Assembly (NCBI GenBank): GCA_040360365.1
Contig: CP136412.1
DNA length: 64,000 nt
Direction: 5' to 3' (one strand)
Source: Arcanobacterium_A hippocoleae_A
Lineage (GTDB): Bacteria > Actinomycetota > Actinomycetes > Actinomycetales > Actinomycetaceae
Made by a program: the position numbers and the translations under genes. Shown piece by piece: positions 34,874 through 43,999 of this stretch (the stretch's first letter is position 1; the number at the start of each line of letters is the position of its first letter). Under the pieces are notes generated by a model. It saw only the letters and a program-made list of their open reading frames with translations, did not search any database and was not told the DNA's origin.

Positions 34874-36280
34874 TTATCCAGTCCCTGCGCGAGCAAAATT
34901 CTTCAGTCTTTCAAGGACGTGGCGAGCCACGGGCAAAGCGATCGCGTTACCCCACAACTTGTATTGGGCACTATCACTGGTTGGATTCTTCAACCAAGTA
35001 GTGACTTGGCGTGCGGTTCGTGGTTTCACGCCGCGCGCCCAGTTCCAGGTAGCCCAAATGCCCGTCCAATACTCTATGTCCTCGCTTGTCGGATCCTCGA
35101 TAGCAAGACCGTCACACCAATCGTCAGGAAACCCCTGCAACCGGGCGCACTCGACCGGCGTCAACCGCCTGGGGCGCAGCGACGAGCTGGCGACCATGGG
35201 CGGGTCGGTGTAATCCGTGGCCAGCAGCGCACCTGCTTGGTTCCTGGTGGCGCGGGTGAAATAGTCGGCTTTGGATGTGGCATAGACGGGCTCCAAGATG
35301 ACCATGCCGCCCTGGTTGCAGGTCGGCTCTCCGCCTTTCAGGTCGAGGGTTTTCGACACTTCCGCTTCGTAGCCGTAGTGGCCGCCACCGTTGCGGGACT
35401 GGTGGATCGAATTCAGGCCAAACACCCTGCGTTCCTCTGGGGCGTCGAGGAGGATGGGGACGTTAGTGGGTGAGTTGCCCATCCGAGCAGTCAGCGTCTG
35501 CACCACCCCCGAGGAGTTAACGGTCAACCTCGAGTCCTGCGGATGATGATCCATCAATATCACCGAGCTGCTACGGCCTCCAAGGCTTGCTTCAGGGGTG
35601 TGGGCATGGTCTTGTTCTTGCGTGCCGCACGATTCAGAATGCCCTGAGCTGCTCGCGGGCTCAAATAGAATCTCGGGTGCGGATCGGCCTGCAAAATCTG
35701 CGACAAGGTAGATGCGGCGGCGTCGTTGGGCCACGCCGAAATATTGTGCGTCGAGTACTCGCCATGCCAGTGAGAATCCCTCACCCATGACACATCCCGC
35801 GTACGGCCATCCACCCTCAGGGACAGGCATATCAGGCGTGCTCGGGTCGACGATGCGCGTGAGCGTGGTAAGGACGGTGGCGAAATCGGCTCCTTTGTGT
35901 GAGGAGAACGCGCCAGGGACGTTCTCCCAGATCGCGTAGCGTGGAAACATTCCATGGGTTGCTTTCCTCATCTGGTCAATAATTCGTACAGCATGAAAGA
36001 ACAGGCCCGAGCGTTCACCCGCCAGGCCTGCTTGTTTACCTGCAACGGATAGGTCTTGGCAGGGAGAACCAAACGTGATCACATCCACCGCATCAACATC
36101 AGCCCCGTTGACCCCGGTCACATCACCCACATGAGTGAGCTGCGGCAGGCGGCGGGTCGTAACGAGAATCGGGAATGGTTCGATTTCACTCGCCCACACA
36201 GGACGAATACCCGCCTGAATACCTGCGAGAGGGAAACCACCCGAGCCATCAAACAAGGAACCCAACGTCAACTCACTCAC
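34874..36280 (-). CDS. DNA cytosine-5 methyltransferase (Dcm-like)
   Basis: 468 residues. Motif I is LGSLFDGSGGFPLAGIQAGI, the catalytic cysteine lies in ITFGSPCQDLSVAGKQAGLA, then ENVPG (motif VI), QRRRRIYLVADF (motif VIII), RRLTPVECARLQGFPDDW (motif IX) and YKLWGNAIALPVA (motif X). No cognate restriction endonuclease is adjacent, so it probably protects phage DNA. It overlaps the next methyltransferase by 4 bases. Confidence 0.95.
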   Translation of the reverse strand: MSELTLGSLFDGSGGFPLAGIQAGIRPVWASEIEPFPILVTTRRLPQLTHVGDVTGVNGADVDAVDVITFGSPCQDLSVAGKQAGLAGERSGLFFHAVRIIDQMRKATHGMFPRYAIWENVPGAFSSHKGADFATVLTTLTRIVDPSTPDMPVPEGGWPYAGCVMGEGFSLAWRVLDAQYFGVAQRRRRIYLVADFAGRSAPEILFEPASSSGHSESCGTQEQDHAHTPEASLGGRSSSVILMDHHPQDSRLTVNSSGVVQTLTARMGNSPTNVPILLDAPEERRVFGLNSIHQSRNGGGHYGYEAEVSKTLDLKGGEPTCNQGGMVILEPVYATSKADYFTRATRNQAGALLATDYTDPPMVASSSLRPRRLTPVECARLQGFPDDWCDGLAIEDPTSEDIEYWTGIWATWNWARGVKPRTARQVTTWLKNPTSDSAQYKLWGNAIALPVARHVLERLKNFARAGTG

Positions 36281-37530
36281 GGTTCACCCCTCTCAACATC
36301 GCGCACCAAATCCAAATACGCATACTCTTTGCCGCCTCGCAGGCAAGTAATCCCGGCAGCGTCCCCGGTGTGTTCGGCATAACGGCGCAGAATAACGCTC
36401 GCGTATTTCTCGTCGAGCTCCATGCAATAGCAGATGCGGTCGCTGGCCTCGCACGCCATCAATGTGGAGCCTGAGCCGGCGAAGGTGTCAAGTATGATCG
36501 CGTTCGCCTGAGTGGAGTTACGAATCGGATACGCCAACAAATCCAACGGCTTGCTGGTCGGGTGATCAGCGTTACGACGCGGCTTGTCAAACCGCCAGAT
36601 GGTGGTTTGCTTCCGGTCGGCATACCAGCGATGCTTACCCGTCTTCACCCAGCCAAAGAGCACCGGCTCGTGCTGCCACTGATAGGGCGAGCGACCAAGA
36701 ACCAGAGAGTCTTTGGCCCAGATGCAACACCCCGAAAGATAGAATCCAGCCTCGGCGAAGGCGCGGCGGAAGTTTAAGCCTTCAGTGTCAGCGTGGAAGA
36801 CGTAGGCGGACGCGCCCTTCTCACACACCCCAGCCATGTTGGTGAACGCTGCGAGGAGGAAGTCGTAGAACTTATCGCCATCCATTTTGTCGTTTTTAAT
36901 CGACAATCCGGAGCCTGATTCGAAGGCGACGTTATAGGGCGGATCGGTGAGTACGAGGTTCGCGCGCTTACCATCCATAAGTGTGGCGATGTCCTCGGCG
37001 CTGGTGGCATCCCCGCACACCAGTCGGTGGCGGCCAACCGTCCACACATCCCCGCGCTCAACGAAAGCTGCCGCTTCGAGGGCGGCGGTGAGGTCGAACT
37101 CGTCGTCTTCAACTTCGCCCTCATTGAGGGAGCCGATCAGCTGCGCGATCTCAGCATCGTCAAAACCGGTGAGTTCAGCGTCGAAATCCGAAGCGTCGAG
37201 GTCGGCAATCAAAAGTGCAAGCTTGTCTTGATCCCAGTCGCCGCTGATCTTGTTGAGCGCGATGTTGAGTGCTTTCTCGCGGGTCTCATCGAGCTCCACG
37301 ACGATTACATCCACGGTGTTGTGGCCGAGATCTTCGAGCACCTTCAAGCGCTGATGACCAGAGATGACGGTGTTGTCGTTCGCCGCGTTAACCACCACTA
37401 GCTCGACGTAGCCGAACTCGTCGATGGAGCGCTTGAGTTTTTCAAACTCAGCATCGCCAGGCTTGAGTTCCTTACGCGGGTTATATGCGGCAGGTTTCAG
37501 TTCAGCTATCGGTAGCTGCTTGATCAGCAT
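36277..37530 (-). CDS. ParB-like nuclease domain plus DNA N6/N4 methyltransferase
   Basis: 417 residues. Residues 1-100 form a ParB/sulfiredoxin-type domain (IAELKPAAYNPRKELKPGDA, VISGHQRLKVLEDLGHNTVD). The methyltransferase half carries LVLTDPPYNVAFES (DPPY catalytic motif), HPTSKPLDLLAYPIRN and ILDTFAGSGSTLMACEASDR (SAM binding). This is a common phage modification protein. The start overlaps the end of metK by 29 bases. Confidence 0.93.
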   Translation of the reverse strand: MLIKQLPIAELKPAAYNPRKELKPGDAEFEKLKRSIDEFGYVELVVVNAANDNTVISGHQRLKVLEDLGHNTVDVIVVELDETREKALNIALNKISGDWDQDKLALLIADLDASDFDAELTGFDDAEIAQLIGSLNEGEVEDDEFDLTAALEAAAFVERGDVWTVGRHRLVCGDATSAEDIATLMDGKRANLVLTDPPYNVAFESGSGLSIKNDKMDGDKFYDFLLAAFTNMAGVCEKGASAYVFHADTEGLNFRRAFAEAGFYLSGCCIWAKDSLVLGRSPYQWQHEPVLFGWVKTGKHRWYADRKQTTIWRFDKPRRNADHPTSKPLDLLAYPIRNSTQANAIILDTFAGSGSTLMACEASDRICYCMELDEKYASVILRRYAEHTGDAAGITCLRGGKEYAYLDLVRDVERGEP

Positions 37531-38692
37531 GCTTCTTCACCGCCTCTCGTAGCGTGTCGACGTGAGTGAACGAGTTCTCCCAATGCAGACCGGCATGGCC
37601 GAAGTGCCCATAGGTTGAATACTGTGTAAAGCCAGGCTTTCGAAGATTCAAAGCATCGATGATTGCTCCTGGGCGCAGCGGGAACACCTCGGCTGCGGCC
37701 TTAGCGAGGATCTGGTCGGAGTGCTCACCACTGCCGAGCGTGTCAACAGTGAAGGCGAGCGGGTCAGCCTTCCCAATCGCATAAGAGATGCTCACTTGGC
37801 ATTCGTGAGCCAGACCTGAGTCGACGATTGTTTTTGCGATCAGGCGCGCCATATACGCACCCGAGCGGTCAACCTTCGAGGCGTCCTTACCCGAGAACGC
37901 TCCACCGCCGTGTGGGGCGAGACCGCCGTAAGTGTCGACCATCAGCTTGCGACCAGTGAGTCCCGTGTCGGCCTTTGGACCACCCACCGTAAACAGGCCC
38001 GAGGGATTCACCAGGATCTCGGTGTCAGCGTTGATCGGCAGGTACGGCTTACAGGCGGATGCGACGATGAGGGTTTTGACCTCTGCCGCAAGCTCATCCA
38101 GATCCTTGATCTTCTCGTGTTGGATCGACACCACCACGGTCTCAACCGCCACGGGTCTACCAGCAGCGTCGTAGCGAACTGTCACCTGCGCCTTACCATC
38201 GGACTTGATGCCGGTGATCGTGCCGTCCTTGCGGGCTTTGTCGAGCCGGGCGCAGATCTCATGAGAGAGCACAAGCGGCAATGGCAAACGCTCCGGAGTC
38301 TCACGAGTGGCATAACCATAAACAGTGCCCTGATCACCCGCTCCTTGGAGTGCGAACTCGGTGTCATCACCGAAACGTGCCTCTAAGGACTTGGAGACTC
38401 CGGCATTGATGTCTGGGGATTGGCGACGTGTGAAGAGGAAGACGAAGAACTTCCACGGCACATAACCCGCCTCCACCAACGCGTAACGAACCGACTCACG
38501 AATACGCGGACGAACCTTCGAAGTGATCTCGCCAGTCACAATGATCCTGTGGCCAGAGGCCATCACTTCTACTGCAACGCGGGCAGCAGGATCCTCATAG
38601 AGGATGTCATCAAGGATCGTGTCAGCGATTCTGTCGCAGAGCTTATCGGGATGGCCGACACACACGGCCTCAGCAGTCTTCGTAACAGACAT
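37502..38692 (-). CDS. metK: S-adenosylmethionine synthetase carried by the prophage
   Basis: Makes SAM from methionine and ATP. Key motifs are intact: VGHPDKLCDRIADTILDDIL, ALQGAGDQGTVYGYA (ATP-binding hexapeptide GAGDQG) and GGGAFSGKDASKVDRS (phosphate-binding loop). About 397 residues, normal length. ATG 38692 gives the usual MSVTKTAEAV N-terminus. It lies directly upstream of two DNA methyltransferases in the same operon, so its likely role is to supply methyl donor for phage DNA modification. Confidence 0.93.
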   Translation of the reverse strand: MSVTKTAEAVCVGHPDKLCDRIADTILDDILYEDPAARVAVEVMASGHRIIVTGEITSKVRPRIRESVRYALVEAGYVPWKFFVFLFTRRQSPDINAGVSKSLEARFGDDTEFALQGAGDQGTVYGYATRETPERLPLPLVLSHEICARLDKARKDGTITGIKSDGKAQVTVRYDAAGRPVAVETVVVSIQHEKIKDLDELAAEVKTLIVASACKPYLPINADTEILVNPSGLFTVGGPKADTGLTGRKLMVDTYGGLAPHGGGAFSGKDASKVDRSGAYMARLIAKTIVDSGLAHECQVSISYAIGKADPLAFTVDTLGSGEHSDQILAKAAAEVFPLRPGAIIDALNLRKPGFTQYSTYGHFGHAGLHWENSFTHVDTLREAVKKHADQAATDS

Positions 38693-38770
38693 ACACACAC
38701 TCACTTTCAGATCAAAAGGGGCGAAACAAAACGCCCACCCGTAAAACACAGGCAGGCGCAAGAAAAAGGG

Positions 38771-39343
38771 TTAGGAGCGGGCTTTGAGCAGTTGCTCCAT
38801 CACGTCATCACCCGGAGATGTGCCCGAGTAGTCGGTGGTGCAGGTGGCGCGGACGATCTCGTAAATCTCGTACCAGTACACGTTCGCTTGTTTACCGAAC
38901 GACTGGGACATGGCAACGAACGGGCTAGCGATCGCAGCCCCAGTCGTCGGGTGCTTGCCGAGCAAGCCAAACTTGGAGATCGCCTGTTCACATTGCACAT
39001 AGCGCGCGAACGCCTGCGCATAGGATTCAATCAGCCTGGGTGCCACGAACTGGGAACAGCCGCGTTGGTCGAGCCACTGCCATGTTTCTCGGTAGACCAA
39101 ATCTGCGCCGAGTGGTTTACCATCACGCTGAATGTCGGAAAGATAACCCGATGGTTCGGGCATGGTCTCACCAGCGAGCACCGCACCGTCCCCAATATCG
39201 CTGCCTTCGAAGTCAAACGGCTCACCCAGCGGATCATCAAGCCGCGTGGCTGGGCGGCCTGCGGCGAGCTTCTCATTCAGCGGATCAGGTTTCGCGCCTG
39301 CGCGTACGCGGCGTCCGCCACGGTTCGTTCCGTCTTTGGCCAT
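38771..39343 (-). CDS. Terminase small subunit (P27 family)
   Basis: 190 residues. Helical body with YRETWQWLDQRGCSQFVAPR, LIESYAQAFARYVQCEQAIS and GASPFVAMSQSFGKQANVYW-like pattern typical of P27/Terminase_4 small subunits, preceded by a basic N-terminus (MAKDGTNRGGRRVRAGAKPD). It recognises packaging sites. It is separated from the large subunit by the methylation module. Confidence 0.85.
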   Translation of the reverse strand: MAKDGTNRGGRRVRAGAKPDPLNEKLAAGRPATRLDDPLGEPFDFEGSDIGDGAVLAGETMPEPSGYLSDIQRDGKPLGADLVYRETWQWLDQRGCSQFVAPRLIESYAQAFARYVQCEQAISKFGLLGKHPTTGAAIASPFVAMSQSFGKQANVYWYEIYEIVRATCTTDYSGTSPGDDVMEQLLKARS

Positions 39344-39383
39344 GGGTTTTCATCTGCTTTCCTGCTTTGAGATAATTAGTGGC

Positions 39384-39998
39384 GTGCCGAGACCGAAGAC
39401 GAAAACTGAACTATTGGATGCCGCCGAGGCGCAGTATGTGAAACTGGACAGCCTCATTGAGGGCATGAGTTCCGACGATCAGCATACGCATTTTGATCCC
39501 AGCATCACCCAAATCGGTAAAGAAGCCCACTGGGCGCGGGATAAAAACCTGCGCGACGTACTAGCCCACCTGCACGAGTGGCAGCGCATGCTGCTTGGCT
39601 TCGTCGACGCCAACCCCCACGGTCAACCTCGGCCGTTTCTTCCGTTTCCTCACACGTGGCGAACCACGCCAACGCTCAACCAAAAGATCTGGACTCAATA
39701 TCAGGGCACTGAGCTTGTGGCTGTCGGCGAAAACCTCGCCGACAGCCACACCGCAGTAGTGGCTCTCATTGGCAAGTTCACCAACGGGGAGCTATTCACC
39801 AAGGCGCATTTCCCTTGGACGGGCACAACCTCGCTCGGCTCCTACTGCGTGTCAGCCACATCAAGCCGCTACGAATGGGCAATCAAAAAGCTCCGTGCAT
39901 TCACCAGAAAGCCGCCAGAACAACCCCATAACCAAGCCCCCAGTAGCTTCTTACCACGCTGTACACCACAGACAGATACTCGGGAGCCTCTGGTATAG
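39384..39998 (+). CDS. ClbS/DfsB-family protein (DUF1706), cargo gene
   Basis: About 204 residues on the opposite strand to the phage genes. It starts at GTG 39384 (MPRPKTKTELLDAAEAQY). The N-terminal 165 residues match the four-helix DinB-like ClbS/DfsB family: LREVLAHLHEWQRMLLGFVD-type core and PFLPFPHTWRTTPTLNQKIW, FTNGELFTKAHFPWTGTTSL and YCVSATSSRYEWAIKKL. ClbS itself protects cells from colibactin; other members are uncharacterised. The C-terminal tail is Pro/Gln-rich. The spacing to terminase is only 40 bases, so the promoters are divergent. Confidence 0.8.
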   Translation: MPRPKTKTELLDAAEAQYVKLDSLIEGMSSDDQHTHFDPSITQIGKEAHWARDKNLRDVLAHLHEWQRMLLGFVDANPHGQPRPFLPFPHTWRTTPTLNQKIWTQYQGTELVAVGENLADSHTAVVALIGKFTNGELFTKAHFPWTGTTSLGSYCVSATSSRYEWAIKKLRAFTRKPPEQPHNQAPSSFLPRCTPQTDTREPLV

Positions 39999-40167
39999 GC
40001 GCTCCTGTGCGTCTTTTCATGACTGTCGGGTTCAACGCACCAGGCCTCGTGCCCGCATTCACGCGACATCCGCCCGATCAGCACTACCCTTAGCAATGCA
40101 GGGAAACCTTCTTGTAGAATGAAAACCTATTGGGGCATACAACTCCTGATGCCGTTGCCGTATCAAA

Positions 40168-40614
40168 ATGTGTAGCGAAAAGTTGAAGGGACTGGTCATC
40201 AAAAAATATCTGTGTTTCTTGTATCCGCTCTGGCATATTTTGTCGGCGCGTGGCTTTTCATCGCCATCTTTCAACGGTGCAAGGATCAGGATCAGAGATT
40301 TTTTGTGGTCTTCTTTTGATGCCAATCATGTATGTGTGTTTCACGATTCTTCTTCTGCTTTTCAATAAGCATATCATCGGTATTCAATCTGCCCGCGTGT
40401 TGCAACTTTCAGCAGGAGCCTTTATCGGACTCTCAGCTTTTCTGTTTTCGCTCGATGGTGTTGGCTCGTTAGTTCATAGTGATTCTTTTTTCAACTGCTG
40501 AGCCAGTTTTCCGTTCCCGCCATCGGCGCTCTTGTTGTTGGTGGTGTAGCGCTTGGGTTTAGCGTTTTTACCCAAGCGCCACACCAAGGAAAAGACCAAA
40601 TCAATTATCAGTAG
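40168..40614 (+). CDS. Four-helix membrane protein, cargo gene (three apparent frameshifts)
   Basis: Reading across the region needs one extra base in each of three homopolymers: A-run 40201-40206, T-run 40299-40304 and T-run 40486-40491. The repaired product of about 149 residues has helices VFLVSALAYFVGAWLFIAIF, MPIMYVCFTILLLLF, LQLSAGAFIGLSAFLFSL and FSVPAIGALVVGGVALGF. It ends at TAG 40612-40614, overlapping the convergent stop of the 821-residue gene. It follows the ClbS-like gene by about 170 bases. No family recognised. Confidence 0.5.
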
Positions 40615-43073
40615 ATGAATTCAGCTAGCTTTCGGCAAGCTGTCAAACGAATCTCTTCCTTGACGTATCCAGCCAAGAACCATCCTAAAACGGCGCTATC
40701 CAAGTCGGCATATTCACTTATTTTCTGATATGCCTCAGTGGAATTATTCGCCCCCAAGCTCCAGCCAATCTGCTTGAATCTGTTGGCAAGTTTGCTGGAA
40801 TTGTTGTAGTATTCTCGCAATGTTGCTGACAGAAGATGAGCGTTGGAGTCGTTGCCGTTTTCTAGCGTGTTGGCGATGATAATGGCGTCTCCATCACAGC
40901 AGAGATCGTCACGGTTACAGTTGTTTCCTACCGAATCCCACTGTCCCTTGTCATTTTTCTTGTCAAGTACTAGCCCCTTCAAGCCAGGATGCTGACGGTA
41001 ATCGTTACCTTGACCGACTAGAGCTGTGGCCACCTGATCCAGGTTCGCACTGGGATTCCACTCAAGCGTTTTCTGAATGTTTTCCATCGCTGTGGCTAGA
41101 TCTCCGGCCCAGCCAGTCCACGCGTCTGGGATTAGGTTCCAGTTGGTGTATCCAAGTGTTGTTGCCGCCAGATGCGCAAGGTCAACCGATTCTCCGGTCT
41201 TGTCGGTCATGGATTGCCGCCAAGTTTTATCAATATAGCGATTCAAGGCTGCGATAATCTTCTTGCCTACAGCGTCCTTCTCGAGCACGTTTGCGTCAGC
41301 GCTCCTGAAACTTTCTGCAGACACGGACCAATTCACTGCAGAGCCGCTACCACCGTCACGCAGGTAGGCTTTTGCTAAATAGTTGAGTATGCAACGCCAA
41401 GTTGGAACAGTGACCCATGTTCCTCCACCATGAGATCCTGCAACGTAGTCTTTTCCAACCTTGCCACTGGCACGAAGTTCTTCGAAGCGTTTTTCTAAAT
41501 GCCAGATCAGATCAATCGGAGCCAGCTTATTGTAGTCAATGCTGGTGTCGGGCGCAGCGTCACCGGCACTCGAAGGAGCAACATGATCCACTGCCGCTGC
41601 TTGTCCTGAATAGGCGACCCTGTCTAGGTCAAAACCAGCACCCTTGTAGTCACTGATTTCAGTGAACTGGTCATAGTTCCAATCGTCAGGAATAGGGAAG
41701 CCGAGGTTGCCGGAGAATCCTGTAGACATGTCCGAGACGAACGCGCTTCCAGCGTAGCCGGCTTTAATGATGCGGCTACAAATGTTACGCGAGGCGTAGA
41801 TGCCTACTTTGTATCCGCCTCCCAGGCTTCCTCGCACACCCTGGAAATACGGAAGAATGTGACTTGTGACCTCGGGGTCGGTCGCGTCGAAATCAACTGC
41901 GAAATAGATATACGTTCCCGGAATGCCAAGTCTTTGGGCTGCTTGCCTTGCGAGCGTCGCGTGCCGAGCGCCGTTTTCCCGCGTGAAGTGTCGAAGCTTG
42001 GTTGAGTACTCCTGGAAAATCGGGAAGAACTTCATCCCTCCGTTGGTGATGCGTTCAAGTTCTCCGGGGCGAATAGCTTTGAAATAGTCAGACGGATCTT
42101 TTGAATCCTGATTCGGCTCAGTCAGGTAACGTCCTACGATCTCATAGCCGTTCGCCTTAAGTAGGTTGAGTCGCTCAGCCGTAATCTCGAAGCGCGTGTC
42201 GCAAGCGACGCACGGACGGTTGGGATCACCTTTCGAGGTCAAAAGGCTCATCCAAGTCGTTGGGTCAAACTTGCCGGTTTGTGGGATCTTGTACCTGTTC
42301 TGAAAACTTTTAATCGCAGCGGGGATTGAAGGATCCCACGCTGTAACTACACGCTGCCCAATTCCATTACATACGAGTGCAGCTGTACCAATCCATACCC
42401 ATTCGCTGGTGCCTCCGCTAATTGTCTTCAGGCGCGCCTTGGTTCCTGTCCCGAAGTTACCGGTAGCCTGGGATGGAGTGAAACCTTCGATAGCCTGCAA
42501 TACTTGAATCAGCGCTTTATTCATTTCGCGCCCATATAGGCCGTCAGTGGGAACAATACCACTGTAGGCTTTGTAGCGACGGTTAATCTCTTGCTGTATA
42601 GCGCGGATCTCGCTCTTGCCGCCATAGGCAGACAACAGTTTGAACTGCTTCATTGATAGCAGTGCCATCATTAGCTCAAGGTCAATGGTAGCCTCAGTGC
42701 TTGTCATGCCTATGTCTTGCTTCAAGACTTTAATTGAGGAAACCATGCCGTTAGTGAATTCGTTCGTGATACCGCCATATACAGCAGGATAACCTTTGCA
42801 CCAGAGCGCTCCTTGGATGATCCCGTGCACGTTACTTTGTGCCGTGTTTTGGCGAATACCGTTCGGCCAGCGGTTCTTAAAACGTGATTGTGTTCCAGAA
42901 CCGAAATTGTTCGCGGTTGCCGTGATTCCTAGTTCGATTTGCAGGGCACGAATCAAAGCATTGATCGTGTCCCATCCTGTTTTCCCTGTTTCTTCGACTG
43001 AACCGAATCCCGTTTTATTTTTGTAGGTAGCGTTCAACCATTGCTGTGTTTTTAGTACCATTTGATCTGTCAT
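40608..43073 (-). CDS. Large multi-domain protein with DUF1906 glycosidase-like domain
   Basis: 821 residues without signal peptide. Roughly residues 1-290 hold three peptidoglycan-binding-like modules (VLKTQQWLNATYKN, IRAIQQEINRRYKAYSGIVP, KSFQNRYKIPQTGKFDPTTW). Residues about 295-510 form a DUF1906 (Rv2525c-like) TIM-barrel glycosidase domain: GYEIVGRYLTEPN, GMKFFPIFQEYSTKLRHFTR, IPGTYIYFAVDFDATDPEVT, KVGIYASRNICSRIIKAGYA. The last 280 residues are helical and of unknown type. A lysin, a secreted effector or a tail-associated enzyme are all possible. It is convergent with the membrane gene at 40168. The gene looks AT-richer than the phage core. Confidence 0.75.
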   Translation of the reverse strand: MTDQMVLKTQQWLNATYKNKTGFGSVEETGKTGWDTINALIRALQIELGITATANNFGSGTQSRFKNRWPNGIRQNTAQSNVHGIIQGALWCKGYPAVYGGITNEFTNGMVSSIKVLKQDIGMTSTEATIDLELMMALLSMKQFKLLSAYGGKSEIRAIQQEINRRYKAYSGIVPTDGLYGREMNKALIQVLQAIEGFTPSQATGNFGTGTKARLKTISGGTSEWVWIGTAALVCNGIGQRVVTAWDPSIPAAIKSFQNRYKIPQTGKFDPTTWMSLLTSKGDPNRPCVACDTRFEITAERLNLLKANGYEIVGRYLTEPNQDSKDPSDYFKAIRPGELERITNGGMKFFPIFQEYSTKLRHFTRENGARHATLARQAAQRLGIPGTYIYFAVDFDATDPEVTSHILPYFQGVRGSLGGGYKVGIYASRNICSRIIKAGYAGSAFVSDMSTGFSGNLGFPIPDDWNYDQFTEISDYKGAGFDLDRVAYSGQAAAVDHVAPSSAGDAAPDTSIDYNKLAPIDLIWHLEKRFEELRASGKVGKDYVAGSHGGGTWVTVPTWRCILNYLAKAYLRDGGSGSAVNWSVSAESFRSADANVLEKDAVGKKIIAALNRYIDKTWRQSMTDKTGESVDLAHLAATTLGYTNWNLIPDAWTGWAGDLATAMENIQKTLEWNPSANLDQVATALVGQGNDYRQHPGLKGLVLDKKNDKGQWDSVGNNCNRDDLCCDGDAIIIANTLENGNDSNAHLLSATLREYYNNSSKLANRFKQIGWSLGANNSTEAYQKISEYADLDSAVLGWFLAGYVKEEIRLTACRKLAEFIY

Positions 43074-43248
43074 GATTCCTCCTTTTTTGGAAACCAGTTT
43101 GTTAATTCAAGACAGGTAAACACCTGCCAGGGAGGGATCCAGAACACCGGATGAGAAGCTCCGAGTTTTTGCCCTCACCTGTACGTCCCTGGGAAACCCA
43201 AATCCGGACGGACAAAGCGCAAGAAAACCGAGCAACACTCAGCGGTAT

Positions 43249-43292
43249 TTCACCCCTCACTGGTATTGCCGACGAAGCCCGAAGTGTTAATA
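43249..43292. repeat. Dispersed 37-bp repeat, copy 4 (interrupted)
   Basis: TTCACCCCTCACTGGTATTGCCGAC then GAAGCCCGAAGTGTTAATAC. It matches the other three copies with a short insertion. It lies in the 408-base gap 43074-43481, where I see no gene; that gap should also hold the promoter of the 821-residue protein. Confidence 0.65.
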
Positions 43293-43481
43293 CCCTGTTT
43301 GATTCGGTCTTTTTGTGTATGGTTGGCCCCGCCCGCTGACCTCTGACAAGGCGTTAGAGATTCAAGACCCCCAACCCCTCACCATCGCCGCGACGTTGCA
43401 CCGTGTTCGGCAAACGCCAGGAGGGTAGGCATCTTTGAGGTTCCAGATGATCGACGCGACAGCAGGCAACGTGTGGACTCG

Positions 43482-43859
43482 TCAATACGAGTAGACCCGA
43501 GGTTGTTGCCTCCACCGATCATCATCAAGCGCGGTCTGCCTGGAGTGGCAGGGCTTGCACAGTGAGCGAAGGTTATCAAAGTCGTGGGTGCCACCGTGCT
43601 CGAGTGGGAGAACGTGGTGGACCTCTTGGACAGGCGTATACCGGCCCGCCTCTAGGCAGTCCTCACACAAAGGATGTTGTGCGATGTAGGCGGCGCGAAT
43701 CTTGCGCCAGCGCGCGCCGTAGCGGGCGTTGATCTTCGGATCCCTTTGGTAGCGCCGGTAGCGTGCGTCCTCTTCCTTGGCGTGGGTCTCGCAGTAGCGG
43801 TCGCGGGTGAGCTCGGGGCAACCAGGGTGGGAGCATGGGCGGGCTGGTTTGACTGGCAT
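43482..43859 (-). CDS. Phage HNH endonuclease
   Basis: 125 residues. An N-terminal Cys/His segment (CSHPGCPELTRDRYCETHAK) is followed by the HNH core: LCEDCLEAGRYTPVQEVHHV, LPLEHGGTHDFDNLRSLCKP and CHSRQ. It contains all catalytic and zinc residues (CxxC, HH, N, H, CxxCH). In HK97-type phages such an enzyme lies near the terminase and assists packaging. Confidence 0.92.
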   Translation of the reverse strand: MPVKPARPCSHPGCPELTRDRYCETHAKEEDARYRRYQRDPKINARYGARWRKIRAAYIAQHPLCEDCLEAGRYTPVQEVHHVLPLEHGGTHDFDNLRSLCKPCHSRQTALDDDRWRQQPRVYSY

Positions 43860-43885
43860 CGCTGGCTCCTTCCCCGAACATGGTG

Positions 43886-43922
43886 AAGCCCCAAGATTCC
43901 CGTGTGTGGGTTCTTGGGGCTT
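43886..43922 (-). terminator. Strong hairpin upstream of the HNH gene
   Basis: AAGCCCCAAGA (43886-43896) pairs perfectly with TCTTGGGGCTT (43912-43922). It lies downstream of the early gene at 44000 and likely ends the early transcript. Confidence 0.7.
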
Positions 43923-43999
43923 CTTCTAGTTTTCAACCACTTATATGTTCTCACACTGATATGTGGTTTTCTATCGCATGTTTCGGATACCCGCTAACG

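Noticed and set aside
43151..43339. Plus-strand open frame over the interrupted dispersed repeat
   Set aside because: No ribosome binding site and it runs through a non-coding repeat.
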